Origin: Nocardioides cremeus
GTDB taxonomy: Bacteria > Actinomycetota > Actinomycetes > Propionibacteriales > Nocardioidaceae
DNA: 64,000 bases
Assembly: GCF_030518195.1 (NCBI RefSeq)
Contig: NZ_JAULSC010000021.1
Location: 1 to 64,000 of the forward strand
Reading direction: 5' to 3'
Below are positions 1 to 8,251 of this stretch, one piece after another (position 1 is the first letter of the stretch; every line of letters starts with the position of its first letter). Under the pieces are notes generated by a model. It was not told the DNA's origin. It ran no database searches and saw only the letters and a program-made list of their open reading frames with translations. Made by a program: the position numbers and the translations under genes.

Positions 1-28
1 TGTTTTGCGCTCCGCTCTGCTCGACCAC
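1..28. repeat. Tail of a palindromic intergenic repeat (partial)
   Basis: The first bases end in CTGCTCGACCA, the same right-end signature as the fuller copies at 36-158, 26537-26679 and 26686-26830. The left part lies outside the window. The call rests only on that shared end, so it is tentative. Confidence 0.4.
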
Positions 29-35
29 CGGCGTC

Positions 36-158
36 GTTGGTCGAGGAGGTTGCGCAGCAACCGTCTCGAGACCCGGTGAGCCCATGGCGTAGGGCGAGTG
101 GGCACCTCACGGGGTCTCGGCGTCGCTCGTCGCTGGCGCTCCTCCCTGCTCGACCAAC
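36..158. repeat. Palindromic intergenic repeat, copy A
   Basis: This element of about 123 bp is bounded by GTTGGTCGAG on the left and its exact reverse complement CTCGACCAAC on the right. Inner arms GAGACCC and GGGTCTC are also complementary. The right third (GGTCTCGGCGTCGCTCGTCG then CTGGCGCTCCTCCCTGCTCG) matches the two copies near 26.6 kb almost base for base; the left third is more diverged and 20-odd bp shorter. No credible protein is encoded. It behaves as a dispersed, hairpin-forming non-coding repeat. Confidence 0.75.
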
Positions 159-251
159 GGAGCGGCATACGCCGTGAACTGGCGCCGGGTCGCGTGACCC
201 CGGGTCCGTGTGCTCGTTGTGCCGGTCGTCACCATCCACCCGGGAGCACAC

Positions 252-1832
252 ATGCGTCGAGTCACCGCCCTGGCCACCGCGGCCGCCACCCTGGCCACCC
301 TGGGGCTCACCTCCCTGGGCCTCGGACCGGGCGGGTCGGTCGCGCCGTCGGCGTACGCCGCGTCGGTGGAGCAGGTGCGGGTCAGCGACGGCTGCGTCAG
401 CAGCGTGCCCGAGCCGGGCGAGAGCGACGCGGTCGAGATCTGCTACTCGCTGTTCCGCCCGGCGGGCGCGACCCGCAAGCGCCCGGTGCCGATGATCGTG
501 CACAGCCACGGCTGGGGCGGCTCGCGCACCACCGACGCCGCCGCCTTCGACACCTTCCTCGAGGCGGGCTACGGCGTGCTCTCCTTCGACCAGCGCGGCT
601 GGGGCGAGTCCGGTGGCCACGCGCACGTCGAGAACCCCGCCTTCGAGGGCCACGACGTACGCCGCCTGGTGCGGCTGGTCAGCCGGCTCGGGTGGGTGCA
701 GCAGGACCGGCCCGGCGACCCGCGCCTGGGCGCGATCGGCGGCTCCTACGGCGGCGGCTACCAGTTCCTCGGCGCGTTCGAGTCGCTGCGCACCAAGGGC
801 CGGCCCGTCTTCGACGCGCTCGCCCCGCAGATCACCTGGAACGACCTGTTCACCAGCCTGGCTCCCGAGGGCGTGGTGCGCACCGAGTGGGCGCTGCTGC
901 TGGCGGCCGCCTCGGTGCCCGACGACGCCCTGCCCCGCAACGTCTACAAGGCCCTCGTCGAGGGTGCCGCGCTCGGCCAGTGGCCCGACGGCTCGGTGCC
1001 CGGCACCGAGGACATGGTCGCGTTCATGAAGAAGAACGGGCCCGCGTGGCACGTCGCCAACGGCCGTCGCCTCGACATCCCGGTGCTGCTGGGCCAGGGC
1101 ACCACCGACGGGCTCTTCCCCCTCCAGGAGGGTCTGGAGAACTGGCGCACGGCCCTGACGAAGCGGGCCCGTCGCGACAGCATCTTCGTCGGCTACAACG
1201 GCGGCCACGTGCTGCCGGCGGTGCTGCCGATGGGCGTCTCGATCACCTCCGACCCGTGCAGCGCCGAGCTCGCCGGCGGCGACTTCGAGCAGCTCTCGCT
1301 GCGCTTCTTCGACGAGCAGCTGCGCGGGCGCCGCACCGGGCTGGGCGGCTACGGCCGCCTGCACATCGCGACCCCGACCGACGAGTGCATCACCACCCGC
1401 ACCGAGCGCACCAACCGCAAGGTCGACCTCGGCACCGTCGCCACCTCGACCGCTGCGGGCGTCCCGGTCGGGACCCTCGTCGCCGAGGGCCCCATCGAGG
1501 TGGCCGGCTCGGCGTACCTCACCGCCGACGTCACCGCGGCCGGCGTCGAGAACCGGGCCTTCTACGGCCTGGCCGTCGGCACCAGCCCGCTGAACGCCCG
1601 GCTGGTGCAGAACAACGTGCTGCCGCTGCGCGAGGCCCTGCCGGTCGTCGGCGAGCGGCGCCGCATCCCGCTGCCGGCGGTCGGCGTGCGCGTGCCGGCG
1701 GGCCAGAACCTCTACCTGCTGGCCAGCCCGTTCAGCGAGACCTTCGTCGGCATGAGCAGCCGCACCCCGGGCGCGATCGTGCTCGAGGACACGGTGCTGC
1801 ACCTGCGCCGGACGGGCCCCGGGCGCGCTTAA
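252..1832 (+). CDS. Secreted alpha/beta hydrolase (CocE/NonD or X-Pro dipeptidyl-peptidase-like)
   Basis: This 526-residue protein starts with a signal peptide (MRR, an Ala/Leu-rich core, cleavage likely near SAYAAS around residue 37). An alpha/beta-hydrolase fold follows: HSHGWGG oxyanion region, DQRGWGES, and the nucleophile elbow GGSYGGG with Ser about residue 165. The acid is probably in GQGTTDGLFP and the His in YNGGHVL. The C-terminal ~170 residues look like the beta-rich domain of the CocE/NonD and S15 families, which cleave esters or Xaa-Pro peptides. ATG 252 is preferred over an upstream in-frame TTG/GTG because GGGAG sits just before it and the signal peptide then begins correctly. 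The substrate is unknown. Confidence 0.8.
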   Translation: MRRVTALATAAATLATLGLTSLGLGPGGSVAPSAYAASVEQVRVSDGCVSSVPEPGESDAVEICYSLFRPAGATRKRPVPMIVHSHGWGGSRTTDAAAFDTFLEAGYGVLSFDQRGWGESGGHAHVENPAFEGHDVRRLVRLVSRLGWVQQDRPGDPRLGAIGGSYGGGYQFLGAFESLRTKGRPVFDALAPQITWNDLFTSLAPEGVVRTEWALLLAAASVPDDALPRNVYKALVEGAALGQWPDGSVPGTEDMVAFMKKNGPAWHVANGRRLDIPVLLGQGTTDGLFPLQEGLENWRTALTKRARRDSIFVGYNGGHVLPAVLPMGVSITSDPCSAELAGGDFEQLSLRFFDEQLRGRRTGLGGYGRLHIATPTDECITTRTERTNRKVDLGTVATSTAAGVPVGTLVAEGPIEVAGSAYLTADVTAAGVENRAFYGLAVGTSPLNARLVQNNVLPLREALPVVGERRRIPLPAVGVRVPAGQNLYLLASPFSETFVGMSSRTPGAIVLEDTVLHLRRTGPGRA

Positions 1833-1841
1833 CCTTGGGCG

Positions 1842-3092
1842 GTGCTTCCCCGCTCTCGGACCACCGCCCTCGCGCTCGCCGTCGTGCTCGCGGGCCTCGG
1901 CGCGCCCGCGCTCGCCGACGACTCCCCCACCGACCCCACCGACCGCACGGGTCCCGGCGGCCGCATCGACCCGGGCCTGCCGGTGCACGCGGGTGTCGAC
2001 GGCCCGCACAGCTCCGACGGGCTGCGCGGTCGGGTCGCGCCGCGCGCATCGGCGTACGACGACGAGCCGACCACGCGCGTGGTGCTCGAGCAGCGCCGCA
2101 TCGCCCCGGGCGTGCGGTTCTCGTCGTGGAGCGAGACCGACGCGCGCGGACCGGTGCGCTCCCACCTGCTCGCCGTCGACCTCGACGAGAGCAGCCTGCG
2201 CCTCGACTACGCGGCGCCGACCAAGGTGGCCGCCACCGACGACGTGATGTCGCTGGCCCGGGCCCGCCAGGCGATCGCCGCGGTCAACGGCGACTTCTTC
2301 GACATCGGCCGCACCGGCGCCCCGCTCGGGGTGGGCCGCTCGGTGACCCGGGGGCTCTTCAACGCCCGTGAGAGCGGCTGGAACGCCGCGTTCTACCTGA
2401 CCCGCAAGGGCCGCGCGCAGGTCGGCGAGGTGAACCTGCGCGGCGCCATCAAGGAGCGCCCGCAGGCCAGCGTCACCAACTTCAACTCCCACTTCGTGGC
2501 CCCCGGCGGCATCGGCGTCTACACGCAGCGCTGGGGCGCCTCCCCCGGCTACGCCGTCACCCAGGGCCAGGAGAAGGACATCCGGATGGTCGAGGTCCGC
2601 GGCGGCAAGGTCGTCTCCAACCGGGCCAGGCTGCGCCCCGGGTCGAAGATCCGTGGGCTCGTGCTCGTCGGGCGCGGCGAGGGCGCGCGCCAGCTGCGCA
2701 AGCTGCGCACCGGCAGCGCCACCGTGAGCTGGTGGCTGGCCGGGCGGCCCTCCATGGTCGTCACCGGCAGCAAGGCCCTCATCGACGAGGGCGTCGTGCA
2801 GGTCGTCGACGACAGCGAGATGCACCCGCGCACCGCGGTCGGCATCGACCGCGACACCAACGAGGTGCTGCTGCTGGTCGTCGACGGGCGCTCCTCGACC
2901 AGCCGGGGGCAGACCCTCGTCGAGCTCGCCCGCACCATGGTCGAGCTCGGCGCCGACGAGGCGCTGAACCTCGACGGCGGCGGCTCGAGCACCATGGTGG
3001 CGCGCGAGTCGGGCTCGCTGCAGGTGCAGAACTCGCCCTCCGACGGGTCGCTGCGCCAGGTCGCCAACGGCCTGGTCGTCACCCAGCGCTGA
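1842..3092 (+). CDS. Secreted phosphodiester glycosidase family protein (NAGPA domain)
   Basis: The 416-residue protein has a signal peptide ending near ALADD (residue 26), a low-complexity Asp/Pro/Gly linker, then a domain resembling phosphodiester alpha-GlcNAcase (NAGPA; DUF2233). Family signatures are AVNGDFFD at about 148-154, RTAVGIDRD, and NLDGGGSSTM at about 376-385, near the C-terminus as expected. In bacteria such proteins are secreted and thought to act on glycosyl-phosphodiesters of the envelope or exopolysaccharide. It starts at GTG 1842, 9 nt after the preceding hydrolase, so the two may be co-transcribed. Its 3' end overlaps the convergent lipoprotein gene by 14 nt. Confidence 0.85.
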   Translation: MLPRSRTTALALAVVLAGLGAPALADDSPTDPTDRTGPGGRIDPGLPVHAGVDGPHSSDGLRGRVAPRASAYDDEPTTRVVLEQRRIAPGVRFSSWSETDARGPVRSHLLAVDLDESSLRLDYAAPTKVAATDDVMSLARARQAIAAVNGDFFDIGRTGAPLGVGRSVTRGLFNARESGWNAAFYLTRKGRAQVGEVNLRGAIKERPQASVTNFNSHFVAPGGIGVYTQRWGASPGYAVTQGQEKDIRMVEVRGGKVVSNRARLRPGSKIRGLVLVGRGEGARQLRKLRTGSATVSWWLAGRPSMVVTGSKALIDEGVVQVVDDSEMHPRTAVGIDRDTNEVLLLVVDGRSSTSRGQTLVELARTMVELGADEALNLDGGGSSTMVARESGSLQVQNSPSDGSLRQVANGLVVTQR

Positions 3093-3585
3093 GGGCGCCC
3101 GCCTCGAGCACCACCACCGCGACCGTCGTCATCGGCGCGAAGCACTGCCGCCCGGGGCTCGGCAGCGGGCCCGGCTCGAGCACCACGCCCGCCGGCGTAC
3201 GACGGGCCGCGACGCTGGTCGGCTCGTCGCAGCCGATCGCCACCACCTGGGCCGCCAGCTCCTCGTCGCCCTCGACCTCGAGGGCCGCGGCCGCCTCGAC
3301 CACGTCGCTCGCGAAGCCCTCGGTGAAGTCGGCCGTGAAGCCGGCCAGCGCCGCGTCGTCACCCACCGGCACCGCCACCTCGCCGGGCCCCTCCCCCGCA
3401 TCGGTGGCGGTCACCAGGCGCTCGCGCAGCACCACTGGCGCGCCCGCACCCTCGCCCACGCCGGCGTCCGTGCCGACAGCGCCGTCCTCGGCGCGCTCGT
3501 CCGCCGCCTCGCCGCCGCACGCCGCCAGGGAGGCGGTCAGCAGGACCGCAGCGGGCAGGTGCAGGAGGGCTCCGAGAGGTCGCAT
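3079..3585 (-). CDS. Putative lipoprotein, unknown function
   Basis: This 168-residue protein begins MRPLGALLHLPAAVLLTASL followed by AACGG, a type II signal peptide with lipobox Cys at 23, so it should be anchored to the outer face of the membrane. An acidic, Gly/Ala-rich linker follows, then a small domain with two further Cys residues (IGCDEP and RQCFAP) that could form a disulphide. I recognise no family. The open frame continues upstream, but the lipobox fixes the start at ATG 3585. It is transcribed divergently from the mug gene, with a 36-bp palindrome between them. Confidence 0.7.
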   Translation of the reverse strand: MRPLGALLHLPAAVLLTASLAACGGEAADERAEDGAVGTDAGVGEGAGAPVVLRERLVTATDAGEGPGEVAVPVGDDAALAGFTADFTEGFASDVVEAAAALEVEGDEELAAQVVAIGCDEPTSVAARRTPAGVVLEPGPLPSPGRQCFAPMTTVAVVVLEAGALSAG

Positions 3586-3620
3586 GAGGATGCGACGGTA
3601 CCCACGCCGCCCCGGTTCCA

Positions 3621-3656
3621 CGCCGAGCCGGCCGGTTCGAACGGGCCGGCTCGGCG
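3621..3656. other. 36-bp near-perfect palindrome between divergent genes
   Basis: Two 13-bp arms, CGCCGAGCCGGCC and GGCCGGCTCGGCG, are exact reverse complements. The 10 bp between them contain the self-complementary GTTCGAAC. Only one base pair of the 36-bp dyad is mismatched. It lies between the start of the lipoprotein (3585, minus) and the start of mug (3688, plus), where a terminator is not needed. An operator or a mRNA 5' hairpin is therefore more likely. Confidence 0.6.
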
Positions 3657-3687
3657 CTGGGGCGGCGGGGCGTGGGAGGCTCGGGGC

Positions 3688-4272
3688 GTGGGTCGATCGT
3701 TCTCGCGCGCCGAGCTGGAGTCCTTCCGTGACGCGGAGGTGCCCGACCTGCTGGGCCCCGACGTGCGGCTGCTCTTCGTGGGCATCAACCCCGGGCTGTG
3801 GACCGCGGCGACCGGCACCCACTTCGCCCACCCCGGCAACCGCTTCTACCCCGCGCTGCTGCGCGCGGGGGTGATCGACGAGCCGATCGACCCGGCGGCC
3901 GGGATGAGCGAGGCGGAGCGCGACGTGCTGCGCCGGCGCGGCATCGCGATCACCAACCTGGTGCGCCGCGCCACGGCCAAGGCCTCCGAGCTCTCGCGCG
4001 CCGAGCTGGTCGAGGGCGGCGAGCGCCTGCACGCGCTGGTCTCCGAGGTGCGCCCCCGCGTCGTCGCGGTGGCGGGTGTGACGGCGTACCGCAGCGCCTT
4101 CGGCGACGCCAAGGCACAGGTCGGGCGCCAGCCCGAGCCGATGGCCGGCAGCGAGCTGTGGGTGGTGCCCAACCCCTCGGGCCTCAACGCGCACGAGACC
4201 GTCGCCACCCTCGCCGAGGCGTACGCCGAGGTGGGGCGCGCCGCCGGCATCCTCCCGGCCGCCCCGGGCTGA
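3688..4272 (+). CDS. mug: G/U mismatch-specific uracil-DNA glycosylase
   Basis: This 194-residue protein belongs to UDG family 2 (Mug/TDG), which excises uracil or thymine opposite guanine and damaged cytosines from double-stranded DNA. It shows the active-site motif GINPGLWTAATG at about residue 32 with the family Asn, HPGNRFYPAL, and the late loop NPSGLNAH that inserts into the helix. The GTG at 3688 is chosen because GGGAGGC lies just upstream and the protein then starts close to the conserved domain; the frame is open further upstream but that part is low-complexity and overlaps the divergent lipoprotein gene. The length is normal for the family. Confidence 0.88.
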   Translation: MGRSFSRAELESFRDAEVPDLLGPDVRLLFVGINPGLWTAATGTHFAHPGNRFYPALLRAGVIDEPIDPAAGMSEAERDVLRRRGIAITNLVRRATAKASELSRAELVEGGERLHALVSEVRPRVVAVAGVTAYRSAFGDAKAQVGRQPEPMAGSELWVVPNPSGLNAHETVATLAEAYAEVGRAAGILPAAPG

Positions 4273-4294
4273 GGGACCCCGAGGGACCCCAGGC

Positions 4295-5542
4295 TCAGCG
4301 CGGCAGCTGCTGGTCCTTGCCCATCACGGTCAGTCCGTCCTGGACGATCAGCCCGCGGGCCAGGTCCTCCTCGGGATCGACCCCGATGCGCGCGCCCGCG
4401 GGCACGACCACGTTCTTGTCGAGGATCGCGTCGCGCACCACCGCACCGGCCCCGATGATCACGCCGTTGAGCAGCACCGAGCCGCTCACGTCGGCGCCGC
4501 TGTCGACCCAGCAGGCCGGCGAGAGCACCGAGCGGCGTACCTGCCCGCCGGTCACCACCACGCCCGGCGAGAGCACCGCCTCGTCGGTCACGCCCGGCAC
4601 GCCCCCGGCGCCCTGCACCACCTTGACCGGCGGCTGCGGGCCGTAGGAGGTGTAGATCGGCCAGTCGAAGTTGTAGAGGTTGAAGACCGGCAGCGGCGAG
4701 ACGACGTCCATGTGGGCCGCGTAGTAGGAGCCCAGGGTCCCGACGTCGCGCCAGTAGCCCTTGTCGCGGTCGGTGGCGCCGGGCACCACGTTGTCCTTGT
4801 AGTCGTAGACGCCCGCCTGCGAGCGGCGCACGAAGGCGGGCACGATGTCGCCGCCCATGTCGTGCTTGGAGCCGGTCGTGGTCGCGTCGCGGGTCACCGC
4901 GTCGACCAGCGCGTCGGCGTCGAAGACGTAGTTGCCCATCGAGGCCAGCACCTCGCCCGGGCTGTCGGGCAGGCCGACGGGGTCGGTGGGCTTCTCGAGG
5001 AAGTCGCGGATGCGCGAGGGCGCCTCGGGGTGCACGTCGATAACGCCGAACTGGTCGGCCATCCCGATCGGCTGCCGGATGGCGGCCACGGTGCAGGCGG
5101 CGCCGCTCTCGACGTGCTGGTCGACCATCTGCGCGAAGTCCATCCGGTAGACGTGGTCGGCGCCGACCACGACGACGATGTCGGGCTTCTCGTCCTTGAT
5201 CAGGTTGAGGGACTGGAAGATCGCGTCGGCGCTGCCGAGGTACCAGTGCTTGCCCACCCGCTGCTGCGCCGGCACCGGGGTGACGTAGTTGCCCAGCAGG
5301 GTCGACATCCGCCAGGTCTGGGTGACGTGCCGGTCGAGGCTGTGCGACTTGTACTGGGTCAGCACGACGACCTTGAGGTAGCCGGAGTTCACGACGTTGC
5401 TCAGCGCGAAGTCGATGAGCCGGTAGATCCCGGCGAAGGGCACCGCCGGTTTGGCGCGGTCGGCGGTCAGCGGCATCAGCCGCTTGCCCTCACCGCCGGC
5501 CAGCACGATCGCCAGGACCTTCTTGCGCGCCGAGGAGCTCAT
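4295..5542 (-). CDS. glgC: Glucose-1-phosphate adenylyltransferase
   Basis: This 415-residue protein makes ADP-glucose from ATP and glucose-1-phosphate, the activated donor for glycogen and maltose-1-phosphate synthesis. The nucleotidyltransferase signature LAGGEGKRL lies at residues 14-22, followed by DRAKPAVPFAG and later GADHVYRMD. The C-terminal third is a left-handed beta-helix with hexad repeats (GVVVTGGQVRRSVLS, GVIIGAGAVVRDAIL). The length fits bacterial GlgC. ATG 5542 is preferred over an in-frame start 33 nt upstream because it begins directly before the domain. It is divergent from the glycogen synthase gene with 77 bp between starts, a layout also known in mycobacteria. Confidence 0.95.
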   Translation of the reverse strand: MSSSARKKVLAIVLAGGEGKRLMPLTADRAKPAVPFAGIYRLIDFALSNVVNSGYLKVVVLTQYKSHSLDRHVTQTWRMSTLLGNYVTPVPAQQRVGKHWYLGSADAIFQSLNLIKDEKPDIVVVVGADHVYRMDFAQMVDQHVESGAACTVAAIRQPIGMADQFGVIDVHPEAPSRIRDFLEKPTDPVGLPDSPGEVLASMGNYVFDADALVDAVTRDATTTGSKHDMGGDIVPAFVRRSQAGVYDYKDNVVPGATDRDKGYWRDVGTLGSYYAAHMDVVSPLPVFNLYNFDWPIYTSYGPQPPVKVVQGAGGVPGVTDEAVLSPGVVVTGGQVRRSVLSPACWVDSGADVSGSVLLNGVIIGAGAVVRDAILDKNVVVPAGARIGVDPEEDLARGLIVQDGLTVMGKDQQLPR

Positions 5543-5619
5543 GGCGACACCGTACTGCGCTGTGACTCCCGACACGCTGGGTCTGCACAGGACCGGCGTG
5601 GGGCGAGTAGGTTCGTGGG

Positions 5620-6822
5620 GTGCGAGTCGACGTGCTGTCCAAGGAGTACCCGCCCGAGGTGTACGGCGGCGCCGGCGTGCACGTGGCCGAGCTGGTGCGT
5701 GCGCTGCGGGCGCGCGACGACCTGACCGCCCGGGTCCACGCGTTCGGCGCGCCGCGCGAGGAGCCGCTGACCTCCTCCTACGCCGATCTCCCCGATCTCG
5801 GGGACGCCAACGCCGCGCTGCGCACGATGGGCGTCGACCTGGCCATCGCCGCCGGGTGCGCCGGCACCGACCTGGTGCACTCCCACACCTGGTACGCCAA
5901 CTTCGCCGGGCACGTGGCCGGCCTGCTGCACGACGTGCCGCACGTGGTCTCGGCGCACTCCCTGGAGCCGCTGCGGCCGTGGAAGGCCGAGCAGCTCGGC
6001 GGCGGCTACCGGCTCTCCTCGTGGGTCGAGCGGACGGCGTACGAGTCGGCGGCCGCGGTGATCGCGGTGTCCGCCGCGATGCGCGACGACGTGCTGCGCT
6101 CCTACCCCGCCGTCGACCCCGACCGCGTGCACACGGTGCACAACGGCATCGACACCGCGCTGTGGACCCCGGTCGACGACCCCGAGCGCGTACGCCGCCT
6201 CGGCGTCGACCCCGACCGGCCCTCGGTGGTCTTCGTAGGCCGGATCACCCGCCAGAAGGGGTTGCCGCTCTTCCTGCGGGCCGTGGCCGCGCTGCCGCCC
6301 GGCGTGCAGGTGGTGCTCTGCGCCGGGGCGCCGGACACCCCCGAGATCATGGCCGAGGTCGAGGCGCTGGTCGCCGACCTGCGTGCCGGGCGCGACGGTG
6401 TCGTGTGGATCGCCGACATGCTGCCGCGCGCCGACGTGGTCGCGCTGCTCAGCGCTGCGACCGTCTTCGCCTGCCCGTCGGTCTACGAGCCGCTGGGCAT
6501 CGTCAACCTCGAGGCGATGGCCTGCGAGACCGCGGTGGTCGCGACCGCGACCGGCGGCATCCCCGAGGTGGTCGTCGCACCCGACGGCGCCGCGGAGCCC
6601 ACCGGGCTGCTGGTGCCGATCGAGCAGGCCGACGACGGCAGCGGCACCCCGCTCGACCCCGATCGCTACGTCGCCGACTTCGCCGAGGCGCTGACCTCGC
6701 TGGTCACCGACCCCGACCGCGCCGCGGCGATGGGCCGGGCCGGGCGCCGGCGCGCCGTGGAGTCCTTCGGGTGGCCGGCCATCGCGGAGCGGACCATGGA
6801 GGTCTACCGCTCGGTGCTGTGA
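5620..6822 (+). CDS. glgA: GT4 glycogen synthase / alpha-maltose-1-phosphate synthase
   Basis: This 400-residue retaining glycosyltransferase is of the corynebacterial-type GlgA family. The N-terminal Rossmann domain carries YGGAG at residues 15-19 (donor-binding loop), the middle has VGRITRQKG, and the C-terminal domain has the E-x7-E motif in YEPLGIVNLEAM. Its length (~400 rather than ~480) and its divergent pairing with glgC resemble mycobacterial Rv1212c. That enzyme has been shown to make maltose-1-phosphate from ADP-glucose and glucose-1-phosphate (GlgM), so the product may be that rather than a chain-elongating synthase. It starts at GTG 5620. Confidence 0.88.
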   Translation: MRVDVLSKEYPPEVYGGAGVHVAELVRALRARDDLTARVHAFGAPREEPLTSSYADLPDLGDANAALRTMGVDLAIAAGCAGTDLVHSHTWYANFAGHVAGLLHDVPHVVSAHSLEPLRPWKAEQLGGGYRLSSWVERTAYESAAAVIAVSAAMRDDVLRSYPAVDPDRVHTVHNGIDTALWTPVDDPERVRRLGVDPDRPSVVFVGRITRQKGLPLFLRAVAALPPGVQVVLCAGAPDTPEIMAEVEALVADLRAGRDGVVWIADMLPRADVVALLSAATVFACPSVYEPLGIVNLEAMACETAVVATATGGIPEVVVAPDGAAEPTGLLVPIEQADDGSGTPLDPDRYVADFAEALTSLVTDPDRAAAMGRAGRRRAVESFGWPAIAERTMEVYRSVL

Positions 6823-6953
6823 GGCCTGGCCGGTCGGGCCTGTCAAGGCCCGCGACGCCCGCCTGTGGACGACCGGCGGCCACCGAGGTGCTCCCCGGGT
6901 GCCCTGTGGAGAGCCGGTCGCGGGCGGGGTCGCGAGGGGGCAGCGTGCTCGCC

Positions 6954-7409
6954 ATGGACACCACACCCGACCCCACGCCCCTCTCCCACGACCCCGCCCC
7001 CGTGCGCAGCCAGAGCGACCTGCTGCGGCTGTGGCGGGCGCTGATGGGCGAGCTCGGATTCACCCGCACCTCCACGTGGGTGCTGCACCTCGACGAGGAC
7101 GACCGCCCCACCCGGCGGCTGCTCGAGATCGAGGACTGCGCCGACGAGCCGGTCCGCGACGACCTCGACTCGCTGACCACCCTCCTGCTGCGCGTCGGCG
7201 GCACCCCGCCGGGGCGCTGGGTCTTCCTGCGCAGCCGGCCCGGGCGGCACGGCCCCGACGACCTCGACCGCACGTGGGCGCGCGAGCTGGGCCGGGCCTG
7301 CCGGCGCGCCGGCGTGGTCTCCGACGTGGTGCACCTGGCCACCGACCAGCGGCTGGTGCCCCTGCCCGTCGACGACCTGCCGGCACAGGGCCTGCCCGCC
7401 TCGGCCTGA
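6954..7409 (+). CDS. Hypothetical protein
   Basis: This protein of about 151 residues is compact, soluble and Arg/Asp-rich. It contains a predicted strand-rich core (STWVLHLDEDDRPTRRLLEI) and a helical segment with paired arginines (ELGRACRRAGVV). I do not recognise a family. An alternative in-frame GTG at 6945 is better spaced from the GAGGGGG Shine-Dalgarno sequence at 6934-6940 and would add three residues. The gene sits 131 nt after glgA and 24 nt before the inositol monophosphatase gene on the same strand, so it may share a transcript with the latter. Confidence 0.65.
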   Translation: MDTTPDPTPLSHDPAPVRSQSDLLRLWRALMGELGFTRTSTWVLHLDEDDRPTRRLLEIEDCADEPVRDDLDSLTTLLLRVGGTPPGRWVFLRSRPGRHGPDDLDRTWARELGRACRRAGVVSDVVHLATDQRLVPLPVDDLPAQGLPASA

Positions 7410-7433
7410 GCCCGACCTGGGTACGGTCAGCAC

Positions 7434-8225
7434 GTGCAGACATCCGACGTGCTGACCCTGCTCCGGACCGTGGGCGAGGAGGTCGTCGAACCCCGCTTCC
7501 GCAGCCTCGGCGACGCCGAGGTCGAGGAGAAGAACCCCGGTGACCTCGTCACCGTGGCCGACCGCGAGGCCGAGGTCCGGCTCACCGAGGTGCTCCAGGG
7601 CGCCTACCCCCGCGCGGTCATCCTGGGCGAGGAGGCCGCCGAGGACGACGAGTCCGTGCTGGCGCGGTTCGCCGACGCCGACCACGCGTTCACGATCGAC
7701 CCGGTCGACGGCACCAAGAACTTCGTCAAGGGCTCGCCCGACCACGCGATGATGATCGCCGAGCTGCGCGGCGGAGAGGTCGAGCGCAGCTGGATCTGGC
7801 AGCCCCAGCACCGCACGGCGTACGTCGCCGAGCGCGGGCGCGGCGCCTGGCGCGACGGGCAGCGGATCACCCGGCCGCCGGTCGGCGAGCGGCTGCGCGG
7901 CGTCACCTCGCGCCGCGGCTGGATCGGGCGGGCGCTGGGCACCCTCGAGGCGCTGGAGCTGACCTGGGTCTGCTGCGGCGTCGACTACCCGCGGGTGGTC
8001 GAGGGCGGCGACGCCGGGGCCGACTACGCGCTCTACCGCAAGACCAAGCCGTGGGACCACGCCCCGGGCTCGCTGCTGCTCAGCGAGGCCGGCGGGGTGC
8101 TGGGCACCTTCGAGGGCGGGCCCTACCGCCCCCAGGAGCCGGCCCCCGCGGGACTGGTCGCGGCGGCCGACCGGGCGACGTACGACCTGGTGCGCGGGCT
8201 GGTGCACGCGCTGCCCGGGGCCTGA
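7434..8225 (+). CDS. Inositol monophosphatase family protein
   Basis: This 263-residue protein is a Mg-dependent sugar or inositol phosphatase of the FIG superfamily. All three metal-site motifs are present: GEE at 65-67, DPVDGT at 89-94 and WDHAPG at 207-212. Actinobacterial members include IMPase (SuhB/ImpA types) and histidinol-phosphate phosphatase (HisN), and motif reading alone does not separate them. A histidine or inositol/mycothiol role is possible. It starts at GTG 7434. The EthD-like gene follows 26 nt later on the same strand. Confidence 0.88.
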   Translation: MQTSDVLTLLRTVGEEVVEPRFRSLGDAEVEEKNPGDLVTVADREAEVRLTEVLQGAYPRAVILGEEAAEDDESVLARFADADHAFTIDPVDGTKNFVKGSPDHAMMIAELRGGEVERSWIWQPQHRTAYVAERGRGAWRDGQRITRPPVGERLRGVTSRRGWIGRALGTLEALELTWVCCGVDYPRVVEGGDAGADYALYRKTKPWDHAPGSLLLSEAGGVLGTFEGGPYRPQEPAPAGLVAAADRATYDLVRGLVHALPGA

Positions 8226-8251
8226 GGAGCCGCTCCCCTAGGCTGCCGCGC

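Noticed and set aside
3559..3687. N-terminal extension of Mug
   Set aside because: The in-frame extension to an upstream ATG is low-complexity, crosses the palindrome and overlaps the divergent lipoprotein start; GTG 3688 has a good ribosome-binding site.
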